64,000 nucleotides of DNA from Spinacia oleracea (GCF_020520425.1 NC_079487.1:128548385-128612384), one strand, 5' to 3'; shown: positions 33,719 through 46,783, numbered from the stretch's first letter. Translations and numbers: made by a program. The notes: generated by a model from the sequence alone, not told the origin.

Positions 33719-33999
33719 CTTTTTCTGTTACGGAAATATTACACCATGGTTAACTTTTACTCTTCCAACAACAATGTTATTTAAGATTTAGAACTCTATT
33801 AACTTTTACTCTTCTAATATCTCAAATCGTGTGAAAGTAAAAATTAAAAAAAGTAATATTTAGAAAATATATATCGATAAAGATCTAACATAACCCACAT
33901 GACTAAAATTTCCTTACGTACGAATCACAAAAAATGGTCAAAGTTGTAATGTGAATAACGTACAAAACAATCGGTGCGATGTTTCCGGAACGGAGGAAG
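33719..33999. mobile_element. Stowaway-like MITE (281 bp), diverged
   Basis: The left end CTTTTTCTGTTACGGAAA and the right end TTTCCGGAACGGAGGAAG are imperfect inverted repeats flanked by TA (33717-33718 and 34000-34001). Confidence 0.65.
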
Positions 34000-34610
34000 T
34001 ATTAATTTTTTTTTAACTTAACATTGTTATAAAAATATGATAAATAGATAACATTAGGTAAATTCGGATAGTTAAAAGATCAGTCCAGGTTGAGTTTATA
34101 TTTTCCTCGATAACTTCAAATAAAATTTACGGTGGATTATCGGGTCGTAAAAGGACCAACCATCCAAATATCTTAATACTCCTATTTTATTTTATATTGC
34201 GTACTTCCTTAAAAGCTTCCAAATGTGTGTAAAATGTGTGTGTTCACTACTGTACTAGTATTAAACGTGCTTGACCATCTTCATTAGCCGTTGCTTTCAA
34301 ACTTATATCACTTAACAACCTAAAACATTTTCGTTTGCTTATGCCACTCTTCCACCTTTTGTAATGACCTTATTACCCTCCGTTTTTTCAATTTGATTAA
34401 TGACAGCCTCAACAATTTTAAAGGTCAAGGAAATATTTGTATTTAGTCATTATAAAAATCACTTCAATATTATGTTGTCATGCATCTATATTTTCATTAG
34501 ATTATCTTGAAGATTTGAACAAAATGCGTAGTGATTGTCATAGTTATTGCCGCTAAATATAATGAGAACTCACAAAGTTGTCTTGGACATTTAATATGTT
34601 GCTTGACAAC
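34000..34610. other. Intergenic, no gene recognised
   Basis: AT-rich sequence without supported ORFs. The last 8 bases (34603-34610, TTGACAAC) are the left target duplication of the hAT element. Confidence 0.5.
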
Positions 34611-35444
34611 CAGTGGCGGTGCCAGAAAATCCGTGTTAAGGGTTCGAAAATTAAAACATAAGTCATTTTTTTGTGCAAAACATACATTGGCATATTTTAT
34701 TGACTTTTATGTGTAAATAACAGATTTATACATACTATAGTACATAACATATTTAATTATAAAAAATACTTTCAAAGAAAATGACTAAACAAAATCTTTT
34801 TTTTCTAGTGCATTATATAATTTTCAAAATCTGAAAGAAATTTAGTAACAGAAAAGTATAAAAATTTGTATTTATTAAAAGTTCAAAACTATTGCTACTT
34901 CTTTGTAGAAGGTGTAAGAAACAAAATATTACTCCAACCAAAAGAAGAAAGAAAAATAAATCAAAATCTGAAATAACAGATTTATACATACTATAGTACA
35001 TAACATAATTAATTATAAAAAATACTTTCAAAGAAAATGACTAAACAAAATCTTTTTTTTCTAGTGCATTATATAATTTTCAAAATCTGAAAGAAATTTA
35101 GTAACAGAAAAGTATAAAAATTTGTATTTATTAAAAGTTCAAAACTATTGCTACTTCTTTGTAGAAGGTGTAAGAAACAAAATATTACTCCAACCAAAAG
35201 AAGAAAGAAAAATAAATCAAAAGTCAAGTGCCACTCGCTAAGAATCGAACCCGCTATCAATATGTTCGATCAACAGGTATATCACCCGCTTCAACCAATG
35301 TGCCAACATACATTTGTTGTCTATTAGCAGCGTTGAAACAGTATAAGACTTTTATTTAATAGCTTCAGAAACTGCTATATGCTTTTTTTTCAGGCCAGTA
35401 TGGGTTCAGTTGAACCCACTGAACCCATACTGGCACCGCCACTG
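34611..35444. mobile_element. Non-autonomous hAT element (834 bp)
   Basis: It starts CAGTGGCGGTGCCAG and ends CTGGCACCGCCACTG, perfect 15-bp inverted repeats. It is flanked by the 8-bp direct repeat TTGACAAC (34603-34610 and 35445-35452), as expected of hAT transposition. No transposase is encoded. Near its right end ATGGGTTCAGTTGAACCCA forms a small palindrome. Inside are two ~250-bp direct repeats. Confidence 0.92.
34715..35220. repeat. 250-bp direct tandem duplication inside the hAT element
   Basis: 34715-34964 and 34971-35220 are near-identical at a spacing of 256 bp; even the minus-strand ORFs in them have the same C-terminal peptide. The visible difference is one base near 34756/35012. 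The duplication must be young. Confidence 0.92.
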
Positions 35445-35452
35445 TTGACAAC

Positions 35453-36240
35453 TAGTTAAGTATGCGTTGTCAAGTAGGATATCTAAAGAAGCTAGACATT
35501 TCTTCTAATATAAGTTAATAGATTTCTAACTCTTAAATAACATTGTTGTTTACCGTCAATATGAAAATTGTCACGAGCTAACATATTTGTACATTCAATA
35601 AACTAAAAGATTTATTTGATGCAACTTTCTTTTTGTTAATTTACAATGTCTCTTTCGCAAAAGATTGCACGAACATTGCCTGATGGCCTAAAGTCACTTG
35701 CATTGTATTACTAACCTAAATACTGTCAAGATCATAAAACATTACTCCGTACAAGTTTTCGGTATGGTTAAAACCTAAATAATAACTTATGCGATTCTTC
35801 AACATAGAGAAGTTGTAAGGTATGAAAGTAATATTGATGTAAGACACACCCACATACTCACGTAGAATTGAAGCTTACGAGTATTAAAAAAAATCTTAAC
35901 TACATCAATTGCATTATCAAATCCAATTAAAATCAACTACCATATGGAGATTATCGAGTTCACACCTCCAAACATGCCTTTCATATAAAATTTCCATAGA
36001 CAAAGTATTAGATTCAATCATAGAAGTCAAGTCCTCAAAGATATTCAATTACCAATCTTTCCCATAATCCTTAAACCCATTACCACTTTCCTAAGGCAAG
36101 CTTGTAGGCAAGGGACAAAATAGGAAACTTCAAACAAAAAAATGTGTTCACAATATTTTAATTGGGTCAAATTTTCAAAATCAGGATAATAAAATAATAA
36201 TACTCTTATCAATCAACACGGATATCAACGCAGTTTTACA
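35453..36240. other. Intergenic upstream of the PP2C gene
   Basis: AT-rich, no ORF or repeat recognised. Confidence 0.4.
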
Positions 36241-36398
36241 ACTTGACCCCACTTTTTGACTTGCTTTCTTCTCCCCTTTTATACCTCCACAATTCTTTCT
36301 CCTCTCTTTTCTCATACTCACAAGAACCAACATTGAAGAACAAAAAGAAGAAGCACAAAATTCACAATTTAATTACTTTTTCTTAAAAGACTAAAAAA
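36241..36398 (+). promoter_or_regulatory. PP2C promoter with W-box cores and TATA
   Basis: TTGACC (36243-36248) and TTGACT (36256-36261) are WRKY-binding W-box cores. TTTTATACC near 36278 can serve as TATA, followed by a CT-rich start region. W-boxes would fit stress or wound induction, known for the AP2C1 clade; this is inference. Confidence 0.45.
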
Positions 36399-38186
36399 AT
36401 GTCAGTTGTAGTGTCAAATTCCCCTGTTTTTTCCCCATCTCATCACAAATCGATCTTCTCAACTTCAACTCTTTCTCCTCGCTCTCGGATTTCGCCTTCA
36501 ACAAGCACTTTCCGGCAGAGTTTTGGCGGCGGTGATGGGCCGTCGACGTCTGGATCTTCGCCACCTTCGGCGCTTGTTAAGAGGAAAAGGCCGGCGAGGT
36601 TGGATATTCCGATTATGAATATGGGTTTCGGAGGTCCGGGAACGCCTAGAGGTGTGCAGGAAACGATGGTGGAAGAGGAGAGAGATGGGTTTTACTCTGT
36701 TTGTTGTAAGAAAGGAAGGAGAGCTGTTATGGAGGATCGGTTTTCTGCTGTTGTTGATATTCATGGTGACTCTAAACAGGTAATTTTTATTTAATTCTCT
36801 TTGGGTTTTAATTTTCTCATTCATTGATGGTTTTTTTTGCGAAAGTTTTGATATTTTGTTTTGATCGAGTAATATATGCGAAAAACCCAGATTGTATTTT
36901 TAATAGAAATGTGTGGTATGTCAAGGATTTGTTAGACTTGTGTGCAAAAGTTTGCAACTTTATTGATTAACTATTTTGAAAGTTTGTGATTTTCTGACTT
37001 TGGATTTGTTTAGAAATATCATACTGATTGTTTATACTCCGTATGATGGAGCAGAATGAACATGTGTATTTATTGAATTTGGGAGAAAAAAACCCAGTTT
37101 TTAATTTCGATGAGAAAAACTGGTAGATTAAGATTTAGGAAATTATGAACATGTGAATTTTTTGATTGCTTACGAACTCGAATGGTTTCTTTACTTGATG
37201 AATTATGCTAGGATGCAATATCAGAGCTGATTGTTTAAGGTCTTAAATGATTTATTGAGTGATATCTGATAAATTTTATTGCAAATTTTTGTGTTGTGTA
37301 GGCTTTCTTTGGTGTATTTGATGGTCATGGTGGTGTTAAAGCCGCTGATTATGTGGCTGAAAACCTAAACAAAAACATTATGGCTGAAGTTGCTAGGAAG
37401 GATGAGAACAGTGTTGAGGATGCAGTAAAACACGGTTACCTGAAAACTGATACCGACTTTTTGGAGCAAGAATTGCTCGGTGGCTCGTGCTGTGTTACTG
37501 CCTTGATCAACAAGGGTGACCTTATCGTGTCTAATGCTGGTGATTGTCGGGCTGTGTTAAGCCGGGGTGGTGCCGCTGAGGCACTTACGACCGACCATAG
37601 ACCCTCGAGGCAAGACGAGAAGGACAGAATTGAAGCATTGGTAAGAAGTCATACTCCATTCTTTAATTTGAAGCATTAGTGTTGTATGAAATGTTGGTTG
37701 AAAAATTGGCTTACGGATGCAAATTGTTTGTTTTTGATAGGGCGGATACATTGATTCTTACAATGGTGTTTGGAGAATCCAAGGATCTCTTGCCGTGTCT
37801 AGAGGAATCGGAGACAGGCAGCTTAAGCAATGGGTGATTGCTGAACCTGAAACCAAAGTTCTCAAAATCAAATCCGATGATGAGTTCTTGATCCTTGCAT
37901 CTGACGGCTTATGGGATAAGGTACTGAATCTTGAACTTACTACTCATCTTAATCACTGCTTTGTCAATCCTTGTTCTTTGCATTAACTAATTCCTGGTTC
38001 TTTATGTTATTGGTACAGGTTACTAATCAGGAAGCTGTAGATATTGCCCGTCCTTTGTGCACAGGAAGTAACTCACAAACTCAGCCATTAGCAGCTTGTA
38101 AGAAACTGGTGGAATTATCTGTTTCTCGAGGTTCTCTTGATGATGTTAGTGTAATGGTAATCCAATTGCCGCAGTACATGCAGTAG
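36399..38186 (+). CDS. Protein phosphatase 2C, clade B (AP2C1/PP2C25-like)
   Basis: Four exons, 36399-36779, 37302-37640, 37741-37920 and 38019-38186, all at phase 0 with GT-AG introns, give 355 residues. It dephosphorylates Ser/Thr proteins with Mg/Mn. The metal-binding motifs are present: RRAVMEDRF (108-115), DGHGG (134-138), ASDGLWD (293-299) and DDVSV (341-345). Near the N-terminus KRKRPARLDI (61-70) fits the MAPK-docking (KIM) motif that defines the AP2C group, whose Arabidopsis members dephosphorylate MPK3/4/6. GGSCCVTALI, DHRPSR and WRIQGSLAVSRGIGD match that clade closely from memory. The first ATG after the CT-rich leader gives a Ser-rich N-terminus. Intron 1 is 522 bp. Whether it is AP2C1 or AP2C2 cannot be settled here. 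Confidence 0.93.
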
Positions 38187-39189
38187 AAGGCAAGATAACT
38201 CTATAACAAAGATGAGACAATTAGGTTACATTGCTTGGGTTGTAGCTAAATGCAAGATTTTGTAATATGTTTCTCTATTGAAATTGATTTAGATATAGCT
38301 TTAATCAGTGTTTGTAGGTAGGGTTATTCTTAGAAAATCTAATTACTATTCTTTTGGGGGGGAGTATTCATGCCCCTTCAGATGTAGGCACAAGTGACTA
38401 GCTCTTGGCCTAATTCATTGTAATGAACTAATAATGGTTAATAAAATTGCACTAACAGATTCTTTTGTCACAAACGAATTCCTTCCGTTCTAAACTATGT
38501 ATGTTCTACTTCTGCATTGTTGCATCAGTGTTGTCATGTTGTGTGAGTTGATTTTACTGTGAATTCTGAATTGTGGGATTTTCGTTAACTTGTTGCGTTT
38601 AGATTCTGTACTCAGATTATCTGTGAAGTTTCAGGTGTTAGGAGATGGGTAATACTATACAAGACTTTTGAATTCACTCAATTCAAGCATGGTCTTGCTA
38701 CTATCATGTCAGGTTTAGGAGATTCCACGTTCTTGGTTTCCTTGTCTATGTTCCCCAGGTTCCATCGGTTCTTTCTCATCTCGGAGCAACTTCCGGCATT
38801 TTACTCTCTGCTGCGAGCCTTTGAGAGGTTGTCATGGATTAGCAGAGAGCTTTTTTCAAAAGATATGCTTTGCTTGTTGAAAAAGGACTCATCCTTTGTT
38901 GCATGTAGCACGAGATGATAAAGAGAGAGCTTCGTCTATCAATAAACAATGAATTGGCGGAGCTCTTGAGTTGTTCTCTTTTTCTTTCCTTTCCTATGTC
39001 ACTGTGGAATGTGGATACGGATCTGAAGGACCAGACTGGAGACGCCATTGTCATTGCTGAAGAATAGTTGAGTGTATTCAATAACAAAGATGATTGTTGC
39101 ATAAATATTTCAAGGATGATTACGTTATAATAATCATAGACTCATAGTAGTCATATATACTGATTATGACAATGGTGGAAAATCAAGAC
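38187..39189. other. 3' flank of PP2C, with unassigned ORF remnants
   Basis: The first ~270 bp are probably the PP2C 3' UTR. At 38706-38918 (plus) and around 38920-39065 there are short frames with balanced composition (for example KRELRLSINNELAEL) that look like worn coding sequence, but I do not recognise a family. Confidence 0.35.
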
Positions 39190-39967
39190 GATGTTCCTAC
39201 CTCAGTAGATATGACATTACCATACTATTGCATCTATCCCAAGCTTGATAATCAGCATGTCCAATGGATGGCTTGGGTAAAGAACCATCAATAAAACCCA
39301 CTTTGTTCTTGATTGCAAAGGCCAGTAAAACACCCCTTTTCCATTCTGCATAACCTTCCCCATCAAATTTATCTGAAACAATTGCTGCATATGGATTTTT
39401 TGAGGAATGTATAAAGTAAACACTGCTAGGATCTTGCATAGGAGGAAGAACTGCTGTCATCTTGATTTCAGTAAAACAGTAACCAAATCAGATACTGAAC
39501 AATTCAAGTTGTTTTGAACTTGATCTCTAATTGAATTTTCTGCTGAATTGTAGCAGTTTTAATGAATTGCGGAAAAGAAAATTGGCAGGATCTTATGCCT
39601 GCTCTGATACCATGTAGAAGTTCTGAAACTAAGAACTTTGAATTTAGGGAGAAGAGAAGAAGAAGTAGCTTTATTGATTGTAGAATAAAAGTATTTACAT
39701 TACATTGCATCTGACTAATTGCAGGAGTATTTATACTAAGTGTGTAAGCTTGTAACTACAACTGATTAGGGAAATGAGTTAGTTACAACTAACTCTTACA
39801 AGTTGTAACAACCTTGTACAAGTCATCAATCTGTGTATTGATGAGACATGTCAGCAATCTGTGTATCACAATCTTCAATGCTTAGCAGTCGAGCCACAAG
39901 AACTGTGAGCAGCTGATCCTTGTGCTTGTTGCTGTGTTTGTTGTTGCTGCTGTTGCCTGCTGCAACA
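39190..39967 (-). mobile_element. Ty1/Copia LTR retrotransposon fossil, 5' end only
   Basis: On the minus strand a 355-bp LTR (39967 to 39613) begins TGTTGCAGCAGG and ends CTTCTACA, with a TATAAATA box and AATAAA signal inside. TGGTATCAGAGC, the usual initiator-tRNA primer site, follows at once (39612-39601). The N-terminal part of a Copia Gag (39460-39197: DPSSVYFIHSSKNP, WKRGVLLAFAIKNKVGFIDGS) comes next, and then the element is cut off. It is broken (large truncation; no 3' LTR or pol seen). Age cannot be judged from one LTR. Confidence 0.85.
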
Positions 39968-39972
39968 GGTAC

Positions 39973-40242
39973 TCCAATACTGATGTATATGTAGATGATA
40001 CAACTGTAGTTAAGAATATGGCACTGAATGATGATCAATACAGGTGGAGTAAGGACTTGCCAGCTTATTCGAATTATCCCAATGTCGAATTCCAGTATGA
40101 TGATGGAAGCAGACTACAGCATGATGAAGAAAGATGCAGTTGGAGAAATCTGAAACAAAGCGTGGAAGAAGATTCATCTCCAGATTGCAAAACATATTTA
40201 GGAGCAAAACATATTGTGGTAATTTTTGTTGCTCCAGTATAG
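39973..40242 (+). other. Unrecognised ORF remnant next to the Copia LTR
   Basis: About 85 codons are open directly from the LTR border, hydrophilic and of ordinary composition (WSKDLPAYSNYPNVEFQYDD, DSSPDCKTYLGAKHIVV). The reading that begins earlier, at 39922, runs through the LTR and is not real. This could be an exon of an unknown or dead gene cut by the insertion. Confidence 0.25.
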
Positions 40243-42635
40243 CAACCATGAGTTCTCTGGGCTTTTCTATGCCGAGAAAGTCCTCCCTAATTATACAAGT
40301 AGACTAAACTTGTGCTGATAGATTGACAACTTACTACAAAAACCAGGTTTTGGTGTAGAACTGTAGACTATGTGCAGGGCAGGATGTAGTTTAATGCTGC
40401 TGGTGGCACTCAATCTTCTAAAGAAATTCGACTGCGAAATTAGTGGTTCCATGTATTGGTTACATCATGTTACTGATACACCATAGTACCATACACAAGC
40501 TTAATATTTTATGGTATGCTATTGTTAAAAACTATAGCAAGCATTGAAATTCTTTTGATACAGATATGTGCAAGAGCAACCAGGCAAAGTTACATTGTAT
40601 GTACTACTTCGTATATCCAACCCAGTTAAATCAAAACCTTCAACATTTCTGTACTCTTGATTCTATGCAATATAATAATATGAGTATATGACTTATCTTT
40701 AATATTAATTATATTAATATAATTGAAAGTGAGGACCAAAACATGTCAAAAAAAGAAAGCGTATATCTTTTTCAAATATGTACGTTTAAGAAAGAGTTTC
40801 TCTTTTTAAAATACGGAGGGAGTACTATAGATTACATGTTTTTTTTTTAAATAATAATTTCATGTTTTTTAATGGATGAGAATGATAGAATCTTCGACGC
40901 ATTAATGCTTTAAAATGACATGTGATTAAAAAAAATATAGTAAAAAGGTCAATTGTAATGTGAAAAATGTATACCGAACAGAGTAGTAAATGACATATGA
41001 ACATTATTTTCATCAAACACTTTAGTTTCTACAAAAAAATTGTAACAAAAAAATAAATAACTTGATTAATTAGAATATAAACAATTTGAAAATATTAAGC
41101 AATAAAAGGGATAGGTTGAAAACTTTAAAATGAAATGATAATTGAGATCCACCAAGTGTGTTATCGTTAATTGTAAGATCATAACTATAAAAGAAAGTGA
41201 TATTGTATTTGTGTAATTAGTAGCTATTCAACTACAACAATAATAATGTTCTAACATGGTCATACATTAGAGATCACATAAAGGGAGACGACACATATAT
41301 TGTGTTTTGACTTTTGAGTGATTAGGAAGGGGAGGGGGTTAAGTTTATATTGTAAACGAATGCTACTTATTTTTGGCTTATTGAGAGGTGATTAATTGAC
41401 ATAAATTATGAGTTAATTGTTGTTATCCCAAGTTTAGCTTAATCATAAATTATAATTGCAATGATTATAAAGATGATTGAATTTATTTAATTTATTTCCA
41501 AATTGACAATTATGATATAATTATTCTTGATTTAATTTAAGGCAAGATTTGTTATTAATTCAATTGTGACCAAGAGTATAAGTGACTATTCCGTTAGGGG
41601 GAACCAAAAGTGTGATTACTGAAATGTTCTTAGCTCTTCCCTTATAGAATAAAGATTCATCTACTTTCAACTTAAACAACATGTTACTTTCACCCACTTA
41701 CAAATACTCTGTAACTACCTAACTTGTTTACTATATCTTTTATCTTAATTCGCGTGAAAACAGTAACCGTAAATAATATATAGGAACGGAGTTAGTATGT
41801 CCCAAGAAATAAGTTACAATTATACATCAGCAATTCTGCCATTTTCATATCTTGACTCGTACAAGATGATTAACTTTTGGATCGAGAAGGAGTAGAGATA
41901 GTTGAGGCATGTGCTAACTTCTAGAATAGCAATATACTGTAGTATAATTAACCGAAAGTTTAGAAAAAGTCAAACTTTAAAAGTCAAAATATACATTTAT
42001 TTAATACTCAAAGATGAATAACCAGCCACATTTATAAATATAAAAAAAATAAAAATAAAAATAAAAAAAAAGCATACGCTAGCTCAATAGAGACCTAATT
42101 AGTAGGAAGATAAGATAAGCTACTTTAAAAAGTACTCCGTATTTAAAATGAAAATGTCAAACACACAATAATTAAATAATTTAAAAGTCAACGTTGACCT
42201 CAACCAATCTCTTTTAGGCTTTTAGCAGACCATATCAACCGCACTGTGGAAGTGTGGAAGCGATGAGGATCTTCGCCTTTCGTCCTCTTCATTTGCATGT
42301 TTGGTGGCTACTCGTAGTTGTTATACATATTGACCTATTCCCTTATTTAATTTAATTTAATTGTTAAGAAACTTTCTTTTGCGTAACTTTTTATTTTAAC
42401 ATACATATGCAACTGGGTCTGGTATGACGGCCATGGTACTCCGTATTTGTTTAGTCGATCGGTTGAGAAAGAGGATAAGGTACATAAACGACAAAAACGA
42501 TACATTGAGATAATCATAATTAGTGTGGATGTTATCTAACTTGATTTGATTGGTATATTTCAGATCGAATCTCATCTATACTCCAAATCTAAGATCGAAT
42601 CTCATCTATACCTTTTGTGGCATTGTCCAATTTGC
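40243..42635. other. Intergenic, AT-rich, MITE fragments
   Basis: No supported gene. Stowaway-type end fragments lie near 40815-40830 (ACGGAGGGAGTA) and 41788-41798 (GGAACGGAGTTAG). Small unrecognised ORFs only. Confidence 0.5.

Positions 42636-42672
<37 letters not shown>
42636..42672. repeat. (CAA)n microsatellite
   Basis: About twelve uninterrupted ACA/CAA units. A short direct repeat of 'ATCGAATCTCATCTATA' lies just upstream (42565 and 42595). Confidence 0.95.
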
Positions 42673-42673
<1 letters not shown>

Positions 42674-44169
42674 TGGAAAAAAGAAGAAAAAAAACTAAAC
42701 TATAACTAGTGACTCAATGTCAAGTTGAAGCCTTAAAACTAGTACTACTAGGTCATTTCTTTCTCAATCATGATTTCTTATTGAATACAGTAATCCCTGA
42801 TTTCTACCGAAATCATAACGTCTTATTGAATAATGCCTTAATGTACAACATTGGTATAATGCTAACTTGATACTAACACACCTCCTTTCCACATGACATA
42901 TGGTTGGTCATGATCTGATATTTAATTAAATATCGAAATGTTTATAAGGTTTGATTAACCATTTAATTTAAAAATATGTTAAAAAAAGTGACAAGATTTT
43001 TTTTAAAAGTTATTTAGTAGTTAAAAGAATGACCCTACTGACTTAATATCTTAATACCTATCTTATATTAGTCAGTTTAGCTACGCAGATTAACGTTTAG
43101 ATCACTTCCAAGTACAACACATTTGATGGAGCTCGATATTGTGACTTTGTGAGTTTCCCAACAATTCCACCGACCTGTATTAACTTGAACTTTTATGTGT
43201 AGAAGGGGGGGAGGAGAGAGGTTATAAAGTTACATTTAGGTATTGACCAAAGAAAAGCACTCAAATTTGAAGGACAAATTCAGCTCATTTAATTAGTAAT
43301 GTTAGGGCACGCAGTATTCAGTGTTTAATTGGCCCACCCTTAGGTAGGCTCTCTTGGTCCATTGGCAAGCCATGTGATAAGATTTGATGTGCCCCTTTGG
43401 CTCTATACAAACCAAAACATGTCAAGCCACCAAATGACCAAACTTAATTTGCCTGTGCAATTTGTGTTATTCCCTTGAATCACTTACGGACCATTACTTA
43501 TAGTAATCACTTGTTTGATTGATTTTGTGCCGATTGTCACACCAAACTTTTGCAATTATTAGTCTGTTTTCAAATAGTGAGCCACAAAGGTGTTAAATCC
43601 ATATATTTGGAGGTGGCTAATGCATGGGTTGGAATTCGGAAAGATTAGCCTATCTTAGGCTCCGATTGGTTTGATGTAAAACCTTTTCAATTTGAAAGTG
43701 AGGGAAACTACTTTTTCACTTTTATTTCTTACCTTTGTCTTCATTTTTTACATCAATCTTCTCTTATCTTCTCCCAATTTTCTTTTTCTATTAATTTTCT
43801 TGTAACGAACCAAACAAATGAAAACTAGTTTGAAATTGTATTTTTTTTCTTAAAAAAATTTTTCATGGAAACAGATGAATGTTTTTGGACCGCATGTTCG
43901 TTCAGGTGTCCAACATTCTTATAGCATGTGCGGAGATGGAGCATAAGTCGCCTAGAAGAATAGAAGGGATTGACTCGCAAGATCCGATCTTTAAATTTAT
44001 TCATGAATAACAATCCATCATCTAATTAGTCTTAACTCTTAATATTTCTGAAATTAGTTTGATTCCAAACATTATGCTTTATGCAATAAAAAAAAACCGC
44101 AACACAAGTTAAATAAATTTGTTAGGTGCATCGTACACAAAGGAGTAATATGTTAAAAAGCTTTTGTAA
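42673..44169. other. Intergenic, no gene recognised
   Basis: A possible MITE end (GGCTCCGATTGGTTTG) at about 43660 faces GAACCAAACAAATG near 43807. A minus ORF at 43825-44013 is unrecognised. Confidence 0.4.
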
Positions 44170-44420
44170 GAGCAACTCCATGGTTAGAAAATTGGTACAA
44201 CAATGATATAAGAAACTGTTAAAACCTTGTAGCTATTTTGGGCAGGTAGCTCAAAAAAAAGGTACTCAAATAAATAAATTGTTTAAATTAAATATTACAG
44301 TGAGCGACAAGTTATTGTAGCCCACCAATGTGAAAATGTGTAGCTTAAATTAATTATAGCTTAAAATTTGATATGGCAAACTTAACCACAATACCTTGTA
44401 GTTCACCAATGGAGTTGTTC
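44170..44420. mobile_element. Tourist-like MITE (251 bp)
   Basis: The ends GAGCAACTCCATGG and CCAATGGAGTTGTTC are inverted repeats, flanked by TAA (44167-44169 and 44421-44423), as in PIF/Harbinger MITEs. Confidence 0.78.
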
Positions 44421-45004
44421 TAAGAAAGTTTATTGTGTCATGTGGTGCTCTCCTCCAATTCGACACATGTCATTCTATGTCATCAACATATATTTCAAAA
44501 TCCCAAAATTATTGTAATATCACCAAGCGTATGTAATTTACCAGAAAAGGTGTATCAGGTTATCTGTCTGGTTTTCTTGCTTAATAATAATAAAAATTTA
44601 CTTAATTAAAGTAGCTTAGGAGTTTATATATTATATTTTATATTTAGCAAAAAGGTATAGTTAAAGTTATTCAAACAATGACTCGGGGCATAGTCCAAAC
44701 CCAAAAACTAGTTTTAGTCCTTCTCACAATTTCATCTCACTCCCAAGGAAAAAATATAAGACGGTATGTCCATACGTGCCCCTTAGATATGTTGCATATT
44801 GAATTAGGCAATTACTTAGCTCTTAGTTTCCACGTACAACACTACTTTTGCTAGTAATTGCTAGTCGTGTACGGAGTATAACGATTACAATAAGCACATT
44901 TTTTTTTCTTTATTACCGCGGGAAACATTGTCATCAATATAATGTGCAAAAAACTCATAACAAAACTAATTAAGAAAATAATTAATTAAAGTATTTTTGT
45001 TAAT
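44421..45004. other. Intergenic, no gene recognised
   Basis: AT-rich with no supported ORF or repeat. ACTCGGGGCATAGTCCAAACC near 44682 resembles ACCCGAGGCATCGCCCAGACC near 52292, a dispersed short repeat ending '...CCAAAAACTAGTTTTA'-like in both. Confidence 0.4.
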
Positions 45005-45006
45005 TC

Positions 45007-45059
<53 letters not shown>
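45005..45059. repeat. (ATT)n microsatellite
   Basis: About seventeen ATT units in a row, likely length-variable. Confidence 0.95.
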
Positions 45060-46783
45060 CTAGAAGATGCAATTTGTATTTGTTTATATATTCTCTAAAT
45101 AATGATGAAGCACATTAGTTTGAATTCAAGTGACAAACATTGTACGTAGCTAGTGATCATAAATTATTTATTATAAAAAAAAAATACAAAAGAAGTGATC
45201 GATTGAGATGGAAAATGGTGGAGGCTGCGGGCTGCCTACTTTCAATTCGTCCCCACAGATCCAGGAATGGAATCTAAATGAGATCACCCCCAATCAATTA
45301 ATTAGATACCGTACAATTCAAGTATATTACCAAAAATATAAAATATAAAAATAAAAATGCACGTATAATTATTTTTTTATAAAAAGGGGTATATAAATAC
45401 AACTATACAAGATTACAAGTATACAGCTAGCTTGGTTGAGTGATGTTCGTAGATGCGTATTTTTACAACTAAGCCAGAAAGATTCTAAGTAGACCAAACT
45501 ACGTGAATTAGTGGACAACTAATTACTAATTAAAGGAGAGGTGTGTTTTGCATGTCATTTCTCATTTTTAGCCTCTACTTTTGAGTCTCTCACGTTTACA
45601 TTGTCGGTCTTCTGTTTTTTTCAGATTTGGAACTTGGAAGGGTGTTAAATGCATGTTATAGAGTTAGTTACCAAGTAACTTCAAAGGATTCGGGTTCAGG
45701 TTCGGGCTCGAATTCGAATTGGGTTCAAAATCGAGTACCTAATACACATGTACAGAGTACATGTTATGAAGTATTAGTGAAGTTTTGGCCTGGTGCTAAA
45801 CACAACGAAAGATTAGGGTACGATAGTTATTATAACTTATTGTAACACTATTGGTGGCTCATTCAGGTTGAAAAACGATAGTAGGACAGAATAATATTCA
45901 TAACATTGGAAATGTCCTTAAAATTTCAATCTGTCATTAACAAAATTACGTAGTACATTGGACAAAAGCTAATCTTACATATTCATCGCCTTTAATCCTC
46001 ACCTTGTTTCTTCATGTGGGACAACTCATGAAGTGTTATTGTTTAAACACGTGTATTACGTTTTTCCACAGACATGGTATACGTTAATTTAGGTAAATTA
46101 GGTAGTGAAATCATCGTTAGAGTGTCATTCTTGCTCGGGACAACAAACAAGTCTATTCGAACAGAACCTTAACTTCTTGCTTAACCATCTAACCTCAGTT
46201 AATTTAAACTGCCCTAAGTTTTAACTAATCTAAAATTGGGACCATAATTCAGTTGGATATGGGCCCACTTTAACCATGTCAACTGAGTGCTGCTATCTAC
46301 TTACTACCCTTAAACATTAGTCTAATTTTATGAATGGCCACTAAAATTAAAGTCGCTAACATATTAATTAGTAGTAAAGATAATTGCGGTAGGTAATTTG
46401 AGAATTTGGTGTTTAATTAATTATTAAGTCACTGAATTTCGTGTTATAATTTGTATCTATTCATGTTGATTGAGTGCTTAATCAACGGTTGGATCAGATG
46501 TTAGCATCGAATTAGAGGTTTGTTGTCGATGAACACAAAGTAGCAAGTTAGTGATTTAATGTTGGTGGGTTTGTATGGATGTTTTACCATAATTTAAGCT
46601 ACATTTCTTACAATCTGTTGCCCCTTCGTCAACAATGCTCCCACTTAGGCTCTGCTTGTTTTGAAAGAAGTTTTTTCCGTTTTTAAATTTTTAATAAATG
46701 GTTGCTCTTTAATAATTGTGTGTTCGAAATAAAAATTGATTAATCCTTGTTTTAGTTGAGCACGTCAATACAAAAATCTATAT
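45060..46783. other. Intergenic, no gene recognised
   Basis: An ORF at 45627-45845 includes a GGTTCGGG-type simple stretch (SGSGSGSNSN) and is not recognised. Otherwise AT-rich. Confidence 0.4.

Noticed and set aside
39922-39972. Upstream part of the ORF 39922-40242
   Set aside because: It lies inside the Copia LTR, so the apparent start is not a host gene start.
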